Assembly (NCBI GenBank): GCA_965207985.1
Contig: CBDBND010000035.1
Location: 682,001-746,000 of the forward strand
Length of the DNA stretch: 64,000 nt
Origin: CBDBND01 sp965207985
GTDB taxonomy: Bacteria > Pseudomonadota > Alphaproteobacteria > Rhodospirillales > Rhodospirillaceae
Direction of reading: 5' to 3'
In this document: one piece after another, positions 18,508-28,196 of the stretch
How the letters are laid out: each line of letters opens with the position of its first letter
Numbering within the stretch: position 1 is the stretch's first letter
Program-made: the position numbers and the translations under genes
The notes under the pieces: generated by a model
What the model was told of the DNA's origin: nothing
Database searches by the model: none
The model's input: the letters and a program-made list of their open reading frames with translations, nothing else

Positions 18508-19530
18508 ATGAGTTCCGGTTACACCGTCTTTGGCCGATCGACGCTGCCTTTTCCAGCCTTTAAAGCGGCTTTCCCTTGGATTGGCGGGGATCTGCAGACA
18601 ATCAAAAACACCATCTCCTGGTCGCCTCCCCGCTTTGCTCTCGAGCGCCAGAGCCGTCTTACCTTTCCCATGAATGACGGGACGGGCGATGAACTGCAGG
18701 GACTGCTGGATGAGCCACAGGAAACAACGAACCTCCCCCTCTTGGTGCTGGTGCATGGTCTGACCGGATGCGAAGAAAGCCGCAATATCATGACCTCGGC
18801 TTGGCATTACCTATCGGAGGGATTTCCCGTTCTTCGCCTAAATTTGCGGGGGGCGGGACCGTCCCTTCCCCACTGCACGCAACAGTACCACGCGGGACGA
18901 AGTGAAGATTTAGCCAGCGTCGTTCAAGGATTAGCGGATCGGTTGACAAATAGTGGCGTTGTCCTTGTGGGGGCATCATTGGGCGGCAATACGATCCTCA
19001 AGTTTATTGACGAAGGGTCAGCCTCAAATAAAGTCATAGCTGCAGCCAGCGTCTGCGCCCCCATCGACTTGAAACAGGCGCAATTACAAATCATGGCGCC
19101 CCGCAATGCGATATATCACCGTTACCTGATCAGACGGATGAAAGCGGACGCTCTCAATGGTGCACAGGGGTCACAGCGGGATGACATCACCAAAACCTTA
19201 GACTCTGTGCATACGGTCTACGATTTCGACGACAGAATCATCGCGCCCCATAACGGCTTTCGGGACGCCGAGGACTACTACGGCCAATGCTCCGCAAAGA
19301 ATTTGATTGATCAGATCGGTATCCCCACGCTCGTCATCCATGCGGCCTCCGACCCGTGGATTCCCCTATCCATTTACATGGAAAGAAGTTGGCCAGCTGA
19401 CGCACCGGTTTCTCTCGCCGTCAGTCGGGATGGCGGACATGTGGGCTTTCACAGCCGTGACTTGTCGACGCCCTGGCACAACGCCTGTATTAGCCGATTC
19501 TTCAAAAAAGTAGTGGGCGGCTCTGACTGA
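18508..19530 (+). CDS. YheT-family alpha/beta hydrolase
   Basis: The protein shows the YheT/EMB8 layout: FPWIGGDLQTI near the N-terminus, the strand PLLVLVHGLTGCEESRNIM, LRLNLRGAGPS, the nucleophile elbow VLVGASLGGNTILKFI, the acid region TLVIHAASDPWIPL and the catalytic His in RDGGHVGFHS. Family members hydrolyse short-chain or lipid esters. ATG 18508 fits the family N-terminus better than GTG 18460. It is convergent with the NAD-binding protein gene downstream, with a hairpin at its stop codon. Confidence 0.85.
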   Translation: MSSGYTVFGRSTLPFPAFKAAFPWIGGDLQTIKNTISWSPPRFALERQSRLTFPMNDGTGDELQGLLDEPQETTNLPLLVLVHGLTGCEESRNIMTSAWHYLSEGFPVLRLNLRGAGPSLPHCTQQYHAGRSEDLASVVQGLADRLTNSGVVLVGASLGGNTILKFIDEGSASNKVIAAASVCAPIDLKQAQLQIMAPRNAIYHRYLIRRMKADALNGAQGSQRDDITKTLDSVHTVYDFDDRIIAPHNGFRDAEDYYGQCSAKNLIDQIGIPTLVIHAASDPWIPLSIYMERSWPADAPVSLAVSRDGGHVGFHSRDLSTPWHNACISRFFKKVVGGSD

Positions 19531-19548
19531 ACCGCCCATTCAATTTTT
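19515..19548 (+). terminator. Probable terminator overlapping the YheT-like stop codon
   Basis: GGGCGG at 19515-19520 pairs with CCGCCC at 19532-19537 around an 11-base loop that contains the stop codon. Five T residues follow after a short CATTCAA spacer (19544-19548). The spacer makes it weaker than a textbook terminator. It lies between convergent genes. Confidence 0.5.
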
Positions 19549-19573
19549 CGCCATAAGTTCTTTTGAGAGGAGA

Positions 19574-20383
19574 TTATTGTCCCGCAGCGGCCGCCTGTTC
19601 CCTTGAAATCGGCCCCATCTGTTTGGGATCCTTGGGAAGCGCAGCGAAATCGTCCCGCCAATCATCAATACCGGCCTCTTTGTCACTGCCGAGCGCAATG
19701 GTTTTGCCGAAGGCGTTTTCGTCACCAACGGAAGCAACCAAAATTTTGGCAACATCGGCGCGTTGAATGAAGCTGGTTTCCAGTGTTCCGGCTGGAGCAA
19801 GCAGAAGCCCGACATTGCCGCCTTCGTCATCACCCAGTCCGCCCGGGCGATGGATAGTGTAATTGAGGGCGCTGTCGCGAATGTAATCTTCGCCCAGCCA
19901 CTTCCACATTTGGACGTTGTCACAGAACTGATTAAGCGGCTGGTCCGGCACACCGGCGGACAAGGCTGATGTGAGAACGAAATGCTTCACGCCTTTGTCC
20001 AGAGCGACACCTGCCATATCGACCACGCCCTGGTAGTCCACATGGCGCGCGGACGCCGGTCCACCTGGGTCAAAGCAAGAGCCGCCAATGGTGGAGATGA
20101 CATAGTCAACGCCGTCCATGGCGGAACGAATTTCATCGACAATCCGTACGTCCATTTCCACCCATTCAAAGCCGTCTTCGCCATACCGTTCCCGTGCCCG
20201 CTGGACATTGGTTGTGGTTGCCCGCACGTCATAGCCCGCTGCCATAGCTTCCTGCACGGTCGGCCAGCCGGTACGGCCCGTGCCGCCAACCACCAAGACC
20301 AGATCGGCAGCAACGACCGATGTGGAAAGGGCGATAACTGTTACAAAAGTAAGAGCGAATGATCTCAACATAGAGGTCCCCAT
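19574..20383 (-). CDS. Exported NAD(P)-binding atypical SDR (NmrA-like)
   Basis: A signal peptide (MLRSFALTFVTVIALSTSVVAA) is followed immediately by a Rossmann start, LVLVVGGTGRTGWPTVQEAM. Then come ATTTNVQRARERYG, DYVISTIGGSCFD, VKHFVLTSALSAG and YTIHRPGGLGDDE, the order seen in NmrA-like/atypical SDR proteins. Export of a nucleotide-binding reductase is unusual. A start at Met 20371 is about as likely as 20383. No partner gene is obvious; it is convergent with the YheT-like gene and 50 bp after the transporter gene on the same strand. Confidence 0.75.
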   Translation of the reverse strand: MGTSMLRSFALTFVTVIALSTSVVAADLVLVVGGTGRTGWPTVQEAMAAGYDVRATTTNVQRARERYGEDGFEWVEMDVRIVDEIRSAMDGVDYVISTIGGSCFDPGGPASARHVDYQGVVDMAGVALDKGVKHFVLTSALSAGVPDQPLNQFCDNVQMWKWLGEDYIRDSALNYTIHRPGGLGDDEGGNVGLLLAPAGTLETSFIQRADVAKILVASVGDENAFGKTIALGSDKEAGIDDWRDDFAALPKDPKQMGPISREQAAAAGQ

Positions 20384-20433
20384 ACTGTTTAGATTTAGGT
20401 TTTCAACAATTTATCTACTGAGCGGGGTCAGTC

Positions 20434-21831
20434 CTATTCCGCTGCTGCAGGTTCAGGTACAGCACCGGAAATTTCTGACTTACGCTTCTCCGCTGTTTTG
20501 CCGAGATACGTTGCCACACCAGCCCACGCCGCGGCCACTCCGGCGCCGACCAAAGCGATCTGCGCCAAGCCAAAGCCTGCGGACCGCAAGCCGTTCTCGA
20601 TCCAGATATTGATGAGGTCGGCCCCGCGATAGACGGATGTGTCGACGACATTCTTGGCTTTGTATTTTTTGTCGCGGTCAACGACGGTCCACAGCATTTC
20701 ACGGCCCGGCCGTGTCATGGCGTAATTGCCGGCCCGGCGGATGACTTGCAGCGTCAAGATCATCATCAGCACCGGGAAGGCACTGAGTGCAAAGAACGCG
20801 AAGAACATGAATACGGGCATGACGGCCAGCAGGAAGACCAAACCCCAGCGGCCAGCGATACGGGAGGTGACGAACAGTTGCGTGAAAATAGCCAAACTGT
20901 TGACGATCCCGTCAACGATTGCATTCACCGCATAGCGGGCCTCGCGGGTTTCAAAGGCGGCACGGACAAGATCCACTTGCGCCACATAAAAGATGGTCGA
21001 AATAAAGGTGTACAACATGACAAAGACGGCAATGGCCATGAGGTATGGGTCTTTAAACAGGGTCGAAAAGCCCGACCAAGACGTGCCGCCGATCTTGTCT
21101 TTGGAGCGTTGCGCGAGCTCTTCCGATTGCCCGCCTTCCGTGTGTGAAACCAGATCCCGAATACAGAAAATGGTAATGGACAATACCACCGCAGCGATTA
21201 GCAGCATGTTGTCAGCCCCAAGAGAATTGACAACGGCCGCGGTGGCCAGAGGACCAAGCGCCGCACCAGCGCTGCCACCGGCAGCAACAAAGCCGAATAG
21301 CCGTTTGGACTGGTCCTTTGTGTAACGGTCGGCCAGGAAACTCCAAAACACGGAGACGACAAACATATTGAAGACACTGAGCCAGACGTAATAGACGCAG
21401 GCGACGACCGTGCTGACTTTGGCCTCACCAATGACAATGGGCCAAACATTGAAGATCGGCGCCATCATGGTATCCGGGCTGCCCAGGGGATAGGCGGCCA
21501 TCAACAGGTAAAAGATGCCGATGTTGATGATGAAGAAGCCGTATACCCACGGCAGGAACGAAGCGATTTTGAAGCGTGATACCACCCAGCCAAAGACCAG
21601 TGCCGCTATCGTCGAGGCAACGAATGTTCCCGTCCAAAGAAACTTGAGATCTTCCGATGCCACTTCCGACGCCAGGGCATCACGCAAGGGCCTCATGGTG
21701 TAATAACTGGCCATGAGGCAGAACAAGTAGACAAAAGAGACCAGAATGGCTCTCAGTTCGTGGCGCTCGATCTTTGCGGTAACGAGAAAGAAGCGTTCGA
21801 TGGGATTGGACGGCGCGGCGGACTCGGACAT
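20434..21831 (-). CDS. MFS/NTP-NDP exchange transporter-like protein (465 aa)
   Basis: A multi-pass membrane protein beginning IERFFLVTAKIERHELRAILVSFVYLFCLMASYYTMRPLRDALASE, the N-terminal pattern of the bacterial ATP/ADP translocase-like family in the MFS clan. Other landmarks are SVFWSFLADRYTKDQSKRLFGFVAAGGSAGAALGP and VIRRAGNYAMTRPGREMLWTVV. Obligate intracellular bacteria use such carriers for nucleotide exchange, but homologues also occur in free-living proteobacteria with unknown substrates, so no lifestyle conclusion is drawn. Confidence 0.75.
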   Translation of the reverse strand: MSESAAPSNPIERFFLVTAKIERHELRAILVSFVYLFCLMASYYTMRPLRDALASEVASEDLKFLWTGTFVASTIAALVFGWVVSRFKIASFLPWVYGFFIINIGIFYLLMAAYPLGSPDTMMAPIFNVWPIVIGEAKVSTVVACVYYVWLSVFNMFVVSVFWSFLADRYTKDQSKRLFGFVAAGGSAGAALGPLATAAVVNSLGADNMLLIAAVVLSITIFCIRDLVSHTEGGQSEELAQRSKDKIGGTSWSGFSTLFKDPYLMAIAVFVMLYTFISTIFYVAQVDLVRAAFETREARYAVNAIVDGIVNSLAIFTQLFVTSRIAGRWGLVFLLAVMPVFMFFAFFALSAFPVLMMILTLQVIRRAGNYAMTRPGREMLWTVVDRDKKYKAKNVVDTSVYRGADLINIWIENGLRSAGFGLAQIALVGAGVAAAWAGVATYLGKTAEKRKSEISGAVPEPAAAE

Positions 21832-21952
21832 CTCGCATTCCCGGATTGATTGGATGTGCGGCGCACTATAGCCGCTGGTCAGGGCCGCACACGAGCCCCT
21901 TTGTCAGCCCTTCACGGACTTGTGGCCACGGCGTGGTCGAATAAGGCTGACT

Positions 21953-22993
21953 TCAGACGCTGGCCCGTTCCTGGTCCTGCCCGGCCAGCCGGGCAGCGGC
22001 CCAAAGGCCGAGCCAGACCGCCCCGCCGATGATAAAGACCAGGGCATATTCGACCATAGGAACGCGCGGAACCTCGACGATGTTCGACCAGCCGCGAACG
22101 CCGCTATAGACAACGCCGATCGCTCCCACATAAGCAGCGATGAACGCCCACCGCAGCCAGCGGCTCAATCCCAGGCCATGCATCTGAGTGATGACGAAGA
22201 TGGCGAGGAAACCGAACAGGAACTGGCCCCATTGCCCACCGCCGTGCATGAGGGCGACGACAGTACCATGGACGACGACAAAGAACTCGAGAGTAAACGT
22301 CCAATACTTGTTCACATGGGCCCGGGTAAAGAACAAACTGCCGGTTAGCATAATCATGCACGTATAGAACGTACCAAAGAGATGCCCAACGGTAGTTTCC
22401 ATCGGGTGATACCAGAAGGTGTAGATCGCCGCCCAAGCGAAGATGTAACCGTGGTATTTGCGCATGGCCCTCCCGGGCTCCACAAGAAAACCGAGCTTCT
22501 GGCCGAAGACCATGCCGCGGCGCTGGTTTTCCATAATCAGCACCATCACCAGCAGCACAATGACGGCCCCTTGTGACGTGGCAATATGGGTGTCCTGCGC
22601 CAGACCGTCGTACCAGACCTGGGTTTGCCCAAGGTGGATCAAGACGAAAAGCGCATTGGCGCCGAGCGCCGCCACGTTAATGGGATGTAGCCCCTTCGTA
22701 TACTTAAGTTTTTGGTTTTGGGCGTAGTAGATCATGCCCCAAATGGTGACCTGATGGAGGATGTAGCCGCCCCAAGCCGTAGCCCGGCTCCAGAACGTGG
22801 GATCGGGCAGTTTCCAGAAGTAATGGTCAAACCCGGTGTCGGGCGCAAAGTCGATCGCTGGCAGATAGGGCTTGAGCAGGTAAATCAGAGCCGTATAGCC
22901 AAAACAGAAAGCGACGCCGGCCCACAACCACCAGGTACTATCCAAGGGTTTGCTAGGAGAAGGCCCTAATTGATCTGGTGTGGTATCCGTCAT
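21953..22993 (-). CDS. Conserved multi-pass membrane protein of unknown function (346 aa)
   Basis: About nine hydrophobic segments, with His-rich loops (LHQVTIWGMIYYAQNQ, YHGYIFAWAAIYTFWYHPMETTVGHLFGTFYTC, VHGTVVALMHGGGQWG, MHGLGLSRWLRW). The conserved histidines near membrane faces could bind metal or haem, but I do not recognise the family. ATG 22993 has GGAG upstream. It lies 121 bp after the transporter gene on the same strand. An IS5-family element sits just upstream of its promoter region (23137-23982). Confidence 0.6.
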   Translation of the reverse strand: MTDTTPDQLGPSPSKPLDSTWWLWAGVAFCFGYTALIYLLKPYLPAIDFAPDTGFDHYFWKLPDPTFWSRATAWGGYILHQVTIWGMIYYAQNQKLKYTKGLHPINVAALGANALFVLIHLGQTQVWYDGLAQDTHIATSQGAVIVLLVMVLIMENQRRGMVFGQKLGFLVEPGRAMRKYHGYIFAWAAIYTFWYHPMETTVGHLFGTFYTCMIMLTGSLFFTRAHVNKYWTFTLEFFVVVHGTVVALMHGGGQWGQFLFGFLAIFVITQMHGLGLSRWLRWAFIAAYVGAIGVVYSGVRGWSNIVEVPRVPMVEYALVFIIGGAVWLGLWAAARLAGQDQERASV

Positions 22994-23136
22994 TGTCTCC
23001 GCCCGATGCCTCGTTGACCTTTGTTTTATAAGGGATATACGGCAGCACCTTGTTCTGGATCAAGAATACCACAGCCCGGTGGTCTCCTTTATGGCCTAAC
23101 CTCTAGCAACATCCAACAGTCGGTTACGAATGGCTA

Positions 23137-23982
23137 AGGTCTGTTGACATTTAGTGGATTCCCAATGTCGCGGAAAAGTGATTCAAGCCTCCTTTTGCAA
23201 GGAGTGTTTGATGAAGTCAGAGCGTTTTGTGATCACGGACAATGTTTGGGAGAAAATTTGGCGTCATCTACCGGGCAAGGCGACGGACCGTGGCGTGACG
23301 GCGGCGGACAACCGCCTGTTTTTGGAGGCGGTTTTGTGGCGGGTGCGCGCAGGGTCGCCGTGGCGCGCTCTGCCCCCGGCGTTCGGCAATTGGAACAGCG
23401 TCTTCCAGCGCTTTCGCCGATGGGCGAAGAAGGGTGTCTTCGAGCGGCTGTTCGAGGAGTTGTCGGCGGAACCGGATTTCGAATATGCCCTCATCGACGC
23501 CACCATCGTCAGCGTTCACCAGAAGGCGAGCGGCGCAAAAGGGGGACTCAAAATCAGGCCATCGGCCGATCACGGGGCGGATTGACCACCAAGATCATCG
23601 CCCTGGTCGACGCACTGGGGTGTCTGGTCCGCTTCGTGCTGCTCCCTGGCCAGCGCCACGACATGATGGGCGTCCAGCCGTTGATCGACGACGTTCACTT
23701 CGATGCCCTCATCGCCGACAAGGCATTCGATGCCGGCTGGCTGCGAGAGCAACTGGACCAACGTGGCGCAAGCGCCGTCATTCCCTCGCTCGCCAACAGG
23801 AAGCGGCCGGCGGCCTACGACAAGCACATGTACCGCTGGCGACATCTGATCGAAAACTACTTCGCCAAGATCAAGGAATTCCGTGGCATCGCAACACGCT
23901 ACGACAAGACCGACATCAGCTACGCCGCAAACTGCAACCTCGTCGAAACCATCATCGCCATGCGTTAAATGTCAACAGACCC
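23137..23982 (+). mobile_element. IS5-family (IS427-type) insertion sequence, copy 1
   Basis: An 846-bp element bounded by imperfect inverted repeats (GGTCTGTTGACATTTA at the left, TAAATGTCAACAGACC at the right), with TA or CTAR flanks. It contains two overlapping reading frames joined by a -1 frameshift. A second copy at 54234-55079 differs only at a couple of bases near the 3' end, so both are recent. It lies between two minus-strand genes; deleting it leaves the stop codon of the neighbouring DUF457 gene unchanged, so no gene was cut. Confidence 0.92.
23211..23968 (+). CDS. IS5-family transposase made by -1 frameshift (orfA 23211-23585, orfB to 23968)
   Basis: orfA starts at ATG 23211 behind AAGGAG and carries the N-terminal domain (FVITDNVWEKIWRHLPGK, WRVRAGSPWRALPPAFG, and IDATIVSVHQ with the first catalytic Asp). 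orfB continues with QAIGRSRGGLTTKIIALVD, the second Asp in LIADKAFDAGWL, and the Y-R-E signature YRWRHLIENYFAKIKEFRG. The change of frame falls at a run AAAAGGGGG near 23540, as in other IS427-type elements. Confidence 0.9.
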
Positions 23983-24986
23983 TAGTCTACGGTCATCATT
24001 TGCCAGAGCTTGCCCAGGTTTTCTCTCGCGTTCTCACGGTGGGTCAGATACGTGGCATGGGCGTCTGCAGCGGCGGACGGCGATACTTCAATGGACCACA
24101 GCGCATCTGTGTCATTGGGCACGAAGGCGTAGCGGATATCTATAATTCGATTGGGCCGATCCGGGCTTTGGGAAATAAATCCCAAACTGAAAAAACGGAA
24201 CCGTTCAATGTCTCTGGCCTGCTGGCCGCCGACATCAAGCCAGGGCAGATCCCGGTTTGTTTCTAGTTTAGGCAATGTCGTTCCCACAAACACCTTTGGG
24301 GCTAACCCAACGCGCACAGCATCTATGTGAAAAGTGTTGGATATTTCGTAGATGGTCCGCCAAACCAGGATATTGCCGAAACTGGGCTTGGCTTCTATGC
24401 GGCTCGGTGTATGGCCGCGTGTGGCAGCGACGTCTTCCGCCATTTCGACGGCAGTTCGTTGCTGAAGGCCGGCTATTGATAAATAAACAACACACCAGCC
24501 CAAAGCAGCACGAGCAAAGAGAGGCCGCTTTCGCACCGCTGAAAGAATCACCATAGTAATCAGCGGAACTGTAAAGAGCGGATCGATGATGGACACCAAA
24601 CTCCACGAAATCCGCACTTGGCTGAATGGCCAGTAAAGGCTCGTTCCGTAAGAGGTCGCCGCATCCAGAACGCCGTGGGTCGCGTATCCAAGTGTGCAGT
24701 ACAGAAAAGTCTGAAGGAATGTCAGCTGCCAGCGCCGGCCGACGAGACCATAAACAAAGACCGCACTAAGAAAACCCCCGATAGGAATGAAGGAGAGAGC
24801 ATGGGTAAAGTGCCTGTGGTATTCGAGAAATATAAGCGGATCCGACGGCGACCGGATCAAAGCGTCCAGATCAGGCGCCATGCCGGCCACAAAACCGCAC
24901 GCACCCGCTACCGCAACATGGCGTGTGTTGGTTTGCGATGCCTGAGCAAACGCGGCACCGACGACACCCTGAGTCAACAGATCCAT
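23982..24986 (-). CDS. DUF457 (YdjM-like) membrane-bound metal-dependent hydrolase
   Basis: The start MDLLTQGVVGAAFAQA and the motifs GMAPDLDALIRS, EYHRHFTHALSFIPIGG and LGYATHGVLDAATSYGT give the His/Asp-rich site of the YdjM/YfhP membrane hydrolase family. Several membrane helices occupy the first 200 residues and a soluble domain follows. The TAG stop falls exactly at the edge of the IS element but is also encoded by the pre-insertion sequence. It follows the aldo/keto reductase gene on the same strand after 64 bp. Confidence 0.85.
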   Translation of the reverse strand: MDLLTQGVVGAAFAQASQTNTRHVAVAGACGFVAGMAPDLDALIRSPSDPLIFLEYHRHFTHALSFIPIGGFLSAVFVYGLVGRRWQLTFLQTFLYCTLGYATHGVLDAATSYGTSLYWPFSQVRISWSLVSIIDPLFTVPLITMVILSAVRKRPLFARAALGWCVVYLSIAGLQQRTAVEMAEDVAATRGHTPSRIEAKPSFGNILVWRTIYEISNTFHIDAVRVGLAPKVFVGTTLPKLETNRDLPWLDVGGQQARDIERFRFFSLGFISQSPDRPNRIIDIRYAFVPNDTDALWSIEVSPSAAADAHATYLTHRENARENLGKLWQMMTVD

Positions 24987-25050
24987 TACGTTAAGTGCAC
25001 AGGAGGGAAGTCGACTACTCCGCTATTGTGCTTCTTGTCGCCTTATGTGA

Positions 25051-26094
25051 TCAGGCCGAGAGCGTAATCTGATCGATCTCGCGATCGACGTCGGGCGGGG
25101 GCCGGTACATAGCCGCTTTGACATTGGATTCAATATGCTCGGGCCGCGAGGCGCCGGCGATCACGCTGGCGATATAAGGCTTGCTGAGCAGCCAACCGAA
25201 GGCAAAATCAAGCAGCGTCGCGCCATCGGACTCAGCCAACGCCGTAAGCGCCTCAATCTTGTCGAACACTTGATCATTAAGAAACCGGTCGGCAAGTTGT
25301 TGCGACATGGCCGCAAACGTCGCCATGCGCGTACCCTCGGCCGGGGCCACGCCACGCTTGTACTTTCCGGTGAGTGTGCCGCTCTCCAACGGGAAAAATG
25401 GCAGAACGGTCAAACCCAGATCTTCACAGGCGGGGACGAGCTCGTCTTCGATACCGCGCGTCAATAGGCTGTAATGGTTCTGCGCCGTAACATAGCTGGC
25501 GAGATTGTTGTTTGCCGAGATCTCCGCACACTCATAAGCCTGGACACCGGAAAAATTCGAATGTCCGAGGTAACGCACCTTGCCTTGCTGTACCAAGTCG
25601 TCCAGGGCCCGCAGCGTTTCGTCCATTGGGGTGACGTTGTCGGGGCGGTGATATTGATACAGATCGATGACGTCTGTATTGAGGCGCTTTAGAGACTGCT
25701 CGACGGCGTACATGATGTTGGCCCGTGAGCCTCCGCCATCGGGGTTCGGACCGCTGCCCATGGCTCCGCCAAATTTGGTGGCGATAAGAACTTGATTACG
25801 ACGCGATCCAAGCGATTGGCCCAAGTACTCTTCAGAAGTACCAGGACCATATACATCGGCGGTGTCAAAAAGCGTGATCCCATGATCGACGGCGGCGTGC
25901 ACAACCCTTTCCGTACCCGCAGCATCGAGCCGGCGGCCAAAATTGTTACAACCGAGACCGACCGGCGAAACCACCGGCCCGTCAGTTCCGAGCCGACGCT
26001 CTTCTGTGGCAGCACGGGCCGCTGTCCCGATCATCGGAGCAGCCGCCGCAACGGCAGCAATTTTAAGGGTGTCTCGTCGTGATGTGCGGGGCAT
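25051..26094 (-). CDS. Tat-exported aldo/keto reductase
   Basis: ATG 26094 (AGAGGA upstream) gives MPRTSRRDTLKIAAVAAAAPMIGTAARA, a twin-arginine signal peptide. The AKR barrel follows: GLGCNNFGRRLDA, catalytic Asp and Tyr in LFDTADVYGPGTSEEYLG, Lys in VLIATKFGG, His in DLYQYHRPD, and the cofactor segment SVIAGASRPEHIESNV. Most aldo/keto reductases are cytoplasmic, so the Tat signal implies export with bound cofactor. The substrate is unknown. A longer reading frame to 26217 adds nothing family-like. Confidence 0.87.
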   Translation of the reverse strand: MPRTSRRDTLKIAAVAAAAPMIGTAARAATEERRLGTDGPVVSPVGLGCNNFGRRLDAAGTERVVHAAVDHGITLFDTADVYGPGTSEEYLGQSLGSRRNQVLIATKFGGAMGSGPNPDGGGSRANIMYAVEQSLKRLNTDVIDLYQYHRPDNVTPMDETLRALDDLVQQGKVRYLGHSNFSGVQAYECAEISANNNLASYVTAQNHYSLLTRGIEDELVPACEDLGLTVLPFFPLESGTLTGKYKRGVAPAEGTRMATFAAMSQQLADRFLNDQVFDKIEALTALAESDGATLLDFAFGWLLSKPYIASVIAGASRPEHIESNVKAAMYRPPPDVDREIDQITLSA

Positions 26095-26245
26095 GGTGGT
26101 CCTCTTTCGTTTGCGTTGCAGGTTTTGCTTGTTACTCAAAATTGAGGATAGATCGCTCTGCTGCCCTGAATCAACGTTGGTCGGAGGCGGCAGTCCGTTT
26201 AGGACAATATTCACCATGAATCCAACGCAGCGGGTAGCACAATGT

Positions 26246-26641
26246 CTAGCCTCGGTTCATGTTGATGATCCGACTGGACAAGAATTTAATCCATGACTGA
26301 ATGAAGGGATCGGTCTTCGACAGTTTCTCTTGAATGGTTTATTGACTGATGACCAGCAATTCACAACCCTCTTTCGTGACTGCATTGGCGGTTCGTATGG
26401 AGTTATTGAGCAGGGCCATTTCACCGAATAATTCGCCTTCCTGAAGGGATGCAAACGTCTTGAGTTTACCATCAGCCCCTTTTCCCAATATGTCGACCTG
26501 ACCTTTAAGAACAACAAACGCGTCGGAACCTTTGTCGCCCTTACGGAAGATAACGGAATCCGGTTTGAAGGTTTTGCGGTTAAGAACTTTCTGAGAGGGA
26601 TCTCTGATCTGAAATCCCTGGGTATCGTCTTCCTTCGACAT
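26246..26641 (-). pseudogene. Cyclic-nucleotide-binding domain protein interrupted by in-frame TAA
   Basis: The first 100 codons give a cNMP-binding domain (VIFRKGDKGSDAFVVLKGQVDI, and the phosphate-binding cassette GELFGEMALLNNSIRTANAV). A TAA at 26339-26341 ends it, but the same frame continues TIQEKLSKTDPFIQSWIKFL to a TAG at 26246, the natural helical tail of such proteins. One substitution would restore a 131-residue protein. No DNA-binding domain is present, so it is a stand-alone cNMP sensor. A cyclase-homology gene lies at 7.4 kb. Confidence 0.8.
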
Positions 26642-26710
26642 TAAAGACGCCCCGCCCTGCCCGTTAGGCTGAAGTGCAAACTTAAATCAGAAGCGCTTAC
26701 TAAACACGTC

Positions 26711-27856
26711 CTATTTAAGACCCAAAGCTGGCCTGAGACGAACGGCCAGTCCACTGCCTGCAAACGCGGCTGCAAACCACAGCCAACCATGCATACTCGT
26801 GGAACTGATACCACCGAAATAAGCGCCGATGTTGCAACCAAAGGCGATACGGGCGCCATAGCCTAACAGCAGACCACCGATGATGGACGCAGCCACCGAC
26901 TTCCACGGCAAACGAAAGGATGGCGCAAACCGGTGAGCCAAACTCGCTGCGATCAGGGCTCCGAGTATAATGCCGAAGTTCATCACCGAGGTGATGTCCG
27001 CTAATACGCTCCTGTTCAAAGAGTCCGCCGTCCCTGGCCGCTGCCAGTATGCCCAGCCGATGACATCGATACCTATGGCGCCGGCGAATTTTGCACCCCA
27101 AAGTGCAAAAGCGGAGGACACACCCCAAGGGCGGCCGGCCAATACCAACGTTGCAATATTGACCGCCGCAAGAGCCAAGGCACCGGCCAACAAAGGCCAA
27201 GATCCACGCAATAGAGAAAACGACTGAGGTTCGGTCGATGTGTTGACACCGAAACGACGCCTCTCGTACCAGGTACTACTCAGCCACACCAAGGCAAACA
27301 ACAGTAAGCTAAGAACAATCCCTCCCGTCACCCCAAAACTTTGCGATAGAGAAAATGGAGCGAACCCAGGAGCATCGCGCCACAGGTGCCATTGCCAAGT
27401 ACCGATTACGGAGCCGGCGACAAAAGCTGCCAATGTGATCAGCATTCGCACGTTACCACCACCGGCGGTGAACAATGTGCCCGACGCGCATCCACCACCT
27501 AACTGCATACCTATACCGAACATGAATGCCCCACAGAGAACCGCCAGGTTCACCGGCGCCACTGATCCGCGCAGAGGTGTCCCTAAAACCTCGCCTTGGG
27601 CAATGAGTGGGGTAAATACCAGCACAGTGACGCCCAGCATGACCATCTGGGCCCGCAGACCATCGCCCCGGCCGGTCTGAATTGCTTCGCGCCACGCCGA
27701 GTTAAAACCAAAGGCGGCATGATAGAGACCCACGCCTGCTGCAACGCCAACTCCAAACAGAGCTCCCTGGCGCCAACCATACGCGACGATCAGATATAGA
27801 AACATGAGAGCGCTTATAACAGCGCCGACGGCGACAATGCGTCCATAGCGAGACAT
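26711..27856 (-). CDS. YeeE/YedE (TsuA-like) sulfur compound transporter
   Basis: 381 aa, about nine to ten helices, with the two family signatures: GIGMQLGGGCASGTLFTAGGG and GARIAFGCNIGAYFGGISSTSMHGW. Each carries the conserved Cys proposed to relay thiosulfate or a related sulfur species in TsuA. No TusA/YeeD partner gene is adjacent. It lies 69 bp upstream of the broken cNMP-binding gene on the same strand. Confidence 0.87.
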   Translation of the reverse strand: MSRYGRIVAVGAVISALMFLYLIVAYGWRQGALFGVGVAAGVGLYHAAFGFNSAWREAIQTGRGDGLRAQMVMLGVTVLVFTPLIAQGEVLGTPLRGSVAPVNLAVLCGAFMFGIGMQLGGGCASGTLFTAGGGNVRMLITLAAFVAGSVIGTWQWHLWRDAPGFAPFSLSQSFGVTGGIVLSLLLFALVWLSSTWYERRRFGVNTSTEPQSFSLLRGSWPLLAGALALAAVNIATLVLAGRPWGVSSAFALWGAKFAGAIGIDVIGWAYWQRPGTADSLNRSVLADITSVMNFGIILGALIAASLAHRFAPSFRLPWKSVAASIIGGLLLGYGARIAFGCNIGAYFGGISSTSMHGWLWFAAAFAGSGLAVRLRPALGLK

Positions 27857-28196
27857 GCCATGTCTCCCTAATTGGTTTCAAGACGCTTCAATTATACGGC
27901 TGATGTTTGAATATTCGATAGTGGGCTGGCCGATATGGGCGTAACTGGGTGTTGGGCAAAATTATAGTTTTCGCCAATGCACACTTTACGACTTTGCATG
28001 GTGAGCGAATTGTAATGTCCAGATTTGTGAGATATGCACCTGAACTAAGTGTCCGCACCCGAGCCTCAATTTGGAAAGCGAGCAGGCTTAAGCCAATTTA
28101 CTCCGATAATGTTCTATTATTTAATGGGAACCATGTGGTGGCGGCCGGAGAGTCGCTCAAGAGGCGCTTGATCGATAATTCCTGGGGGATAAAACC
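27857..28196. other. Divergent intergenic region without convincing gene
   Basis: 340 bp between the YeeE/YedE gene and an exported NAD(P)-binding protein gene. A TTG-started frame of 83 codons (27949-28200) overlaps the next start as GTGA, but has no ribosome-binding site, domain or signal, and I do not call it. Confidence 0.4.
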
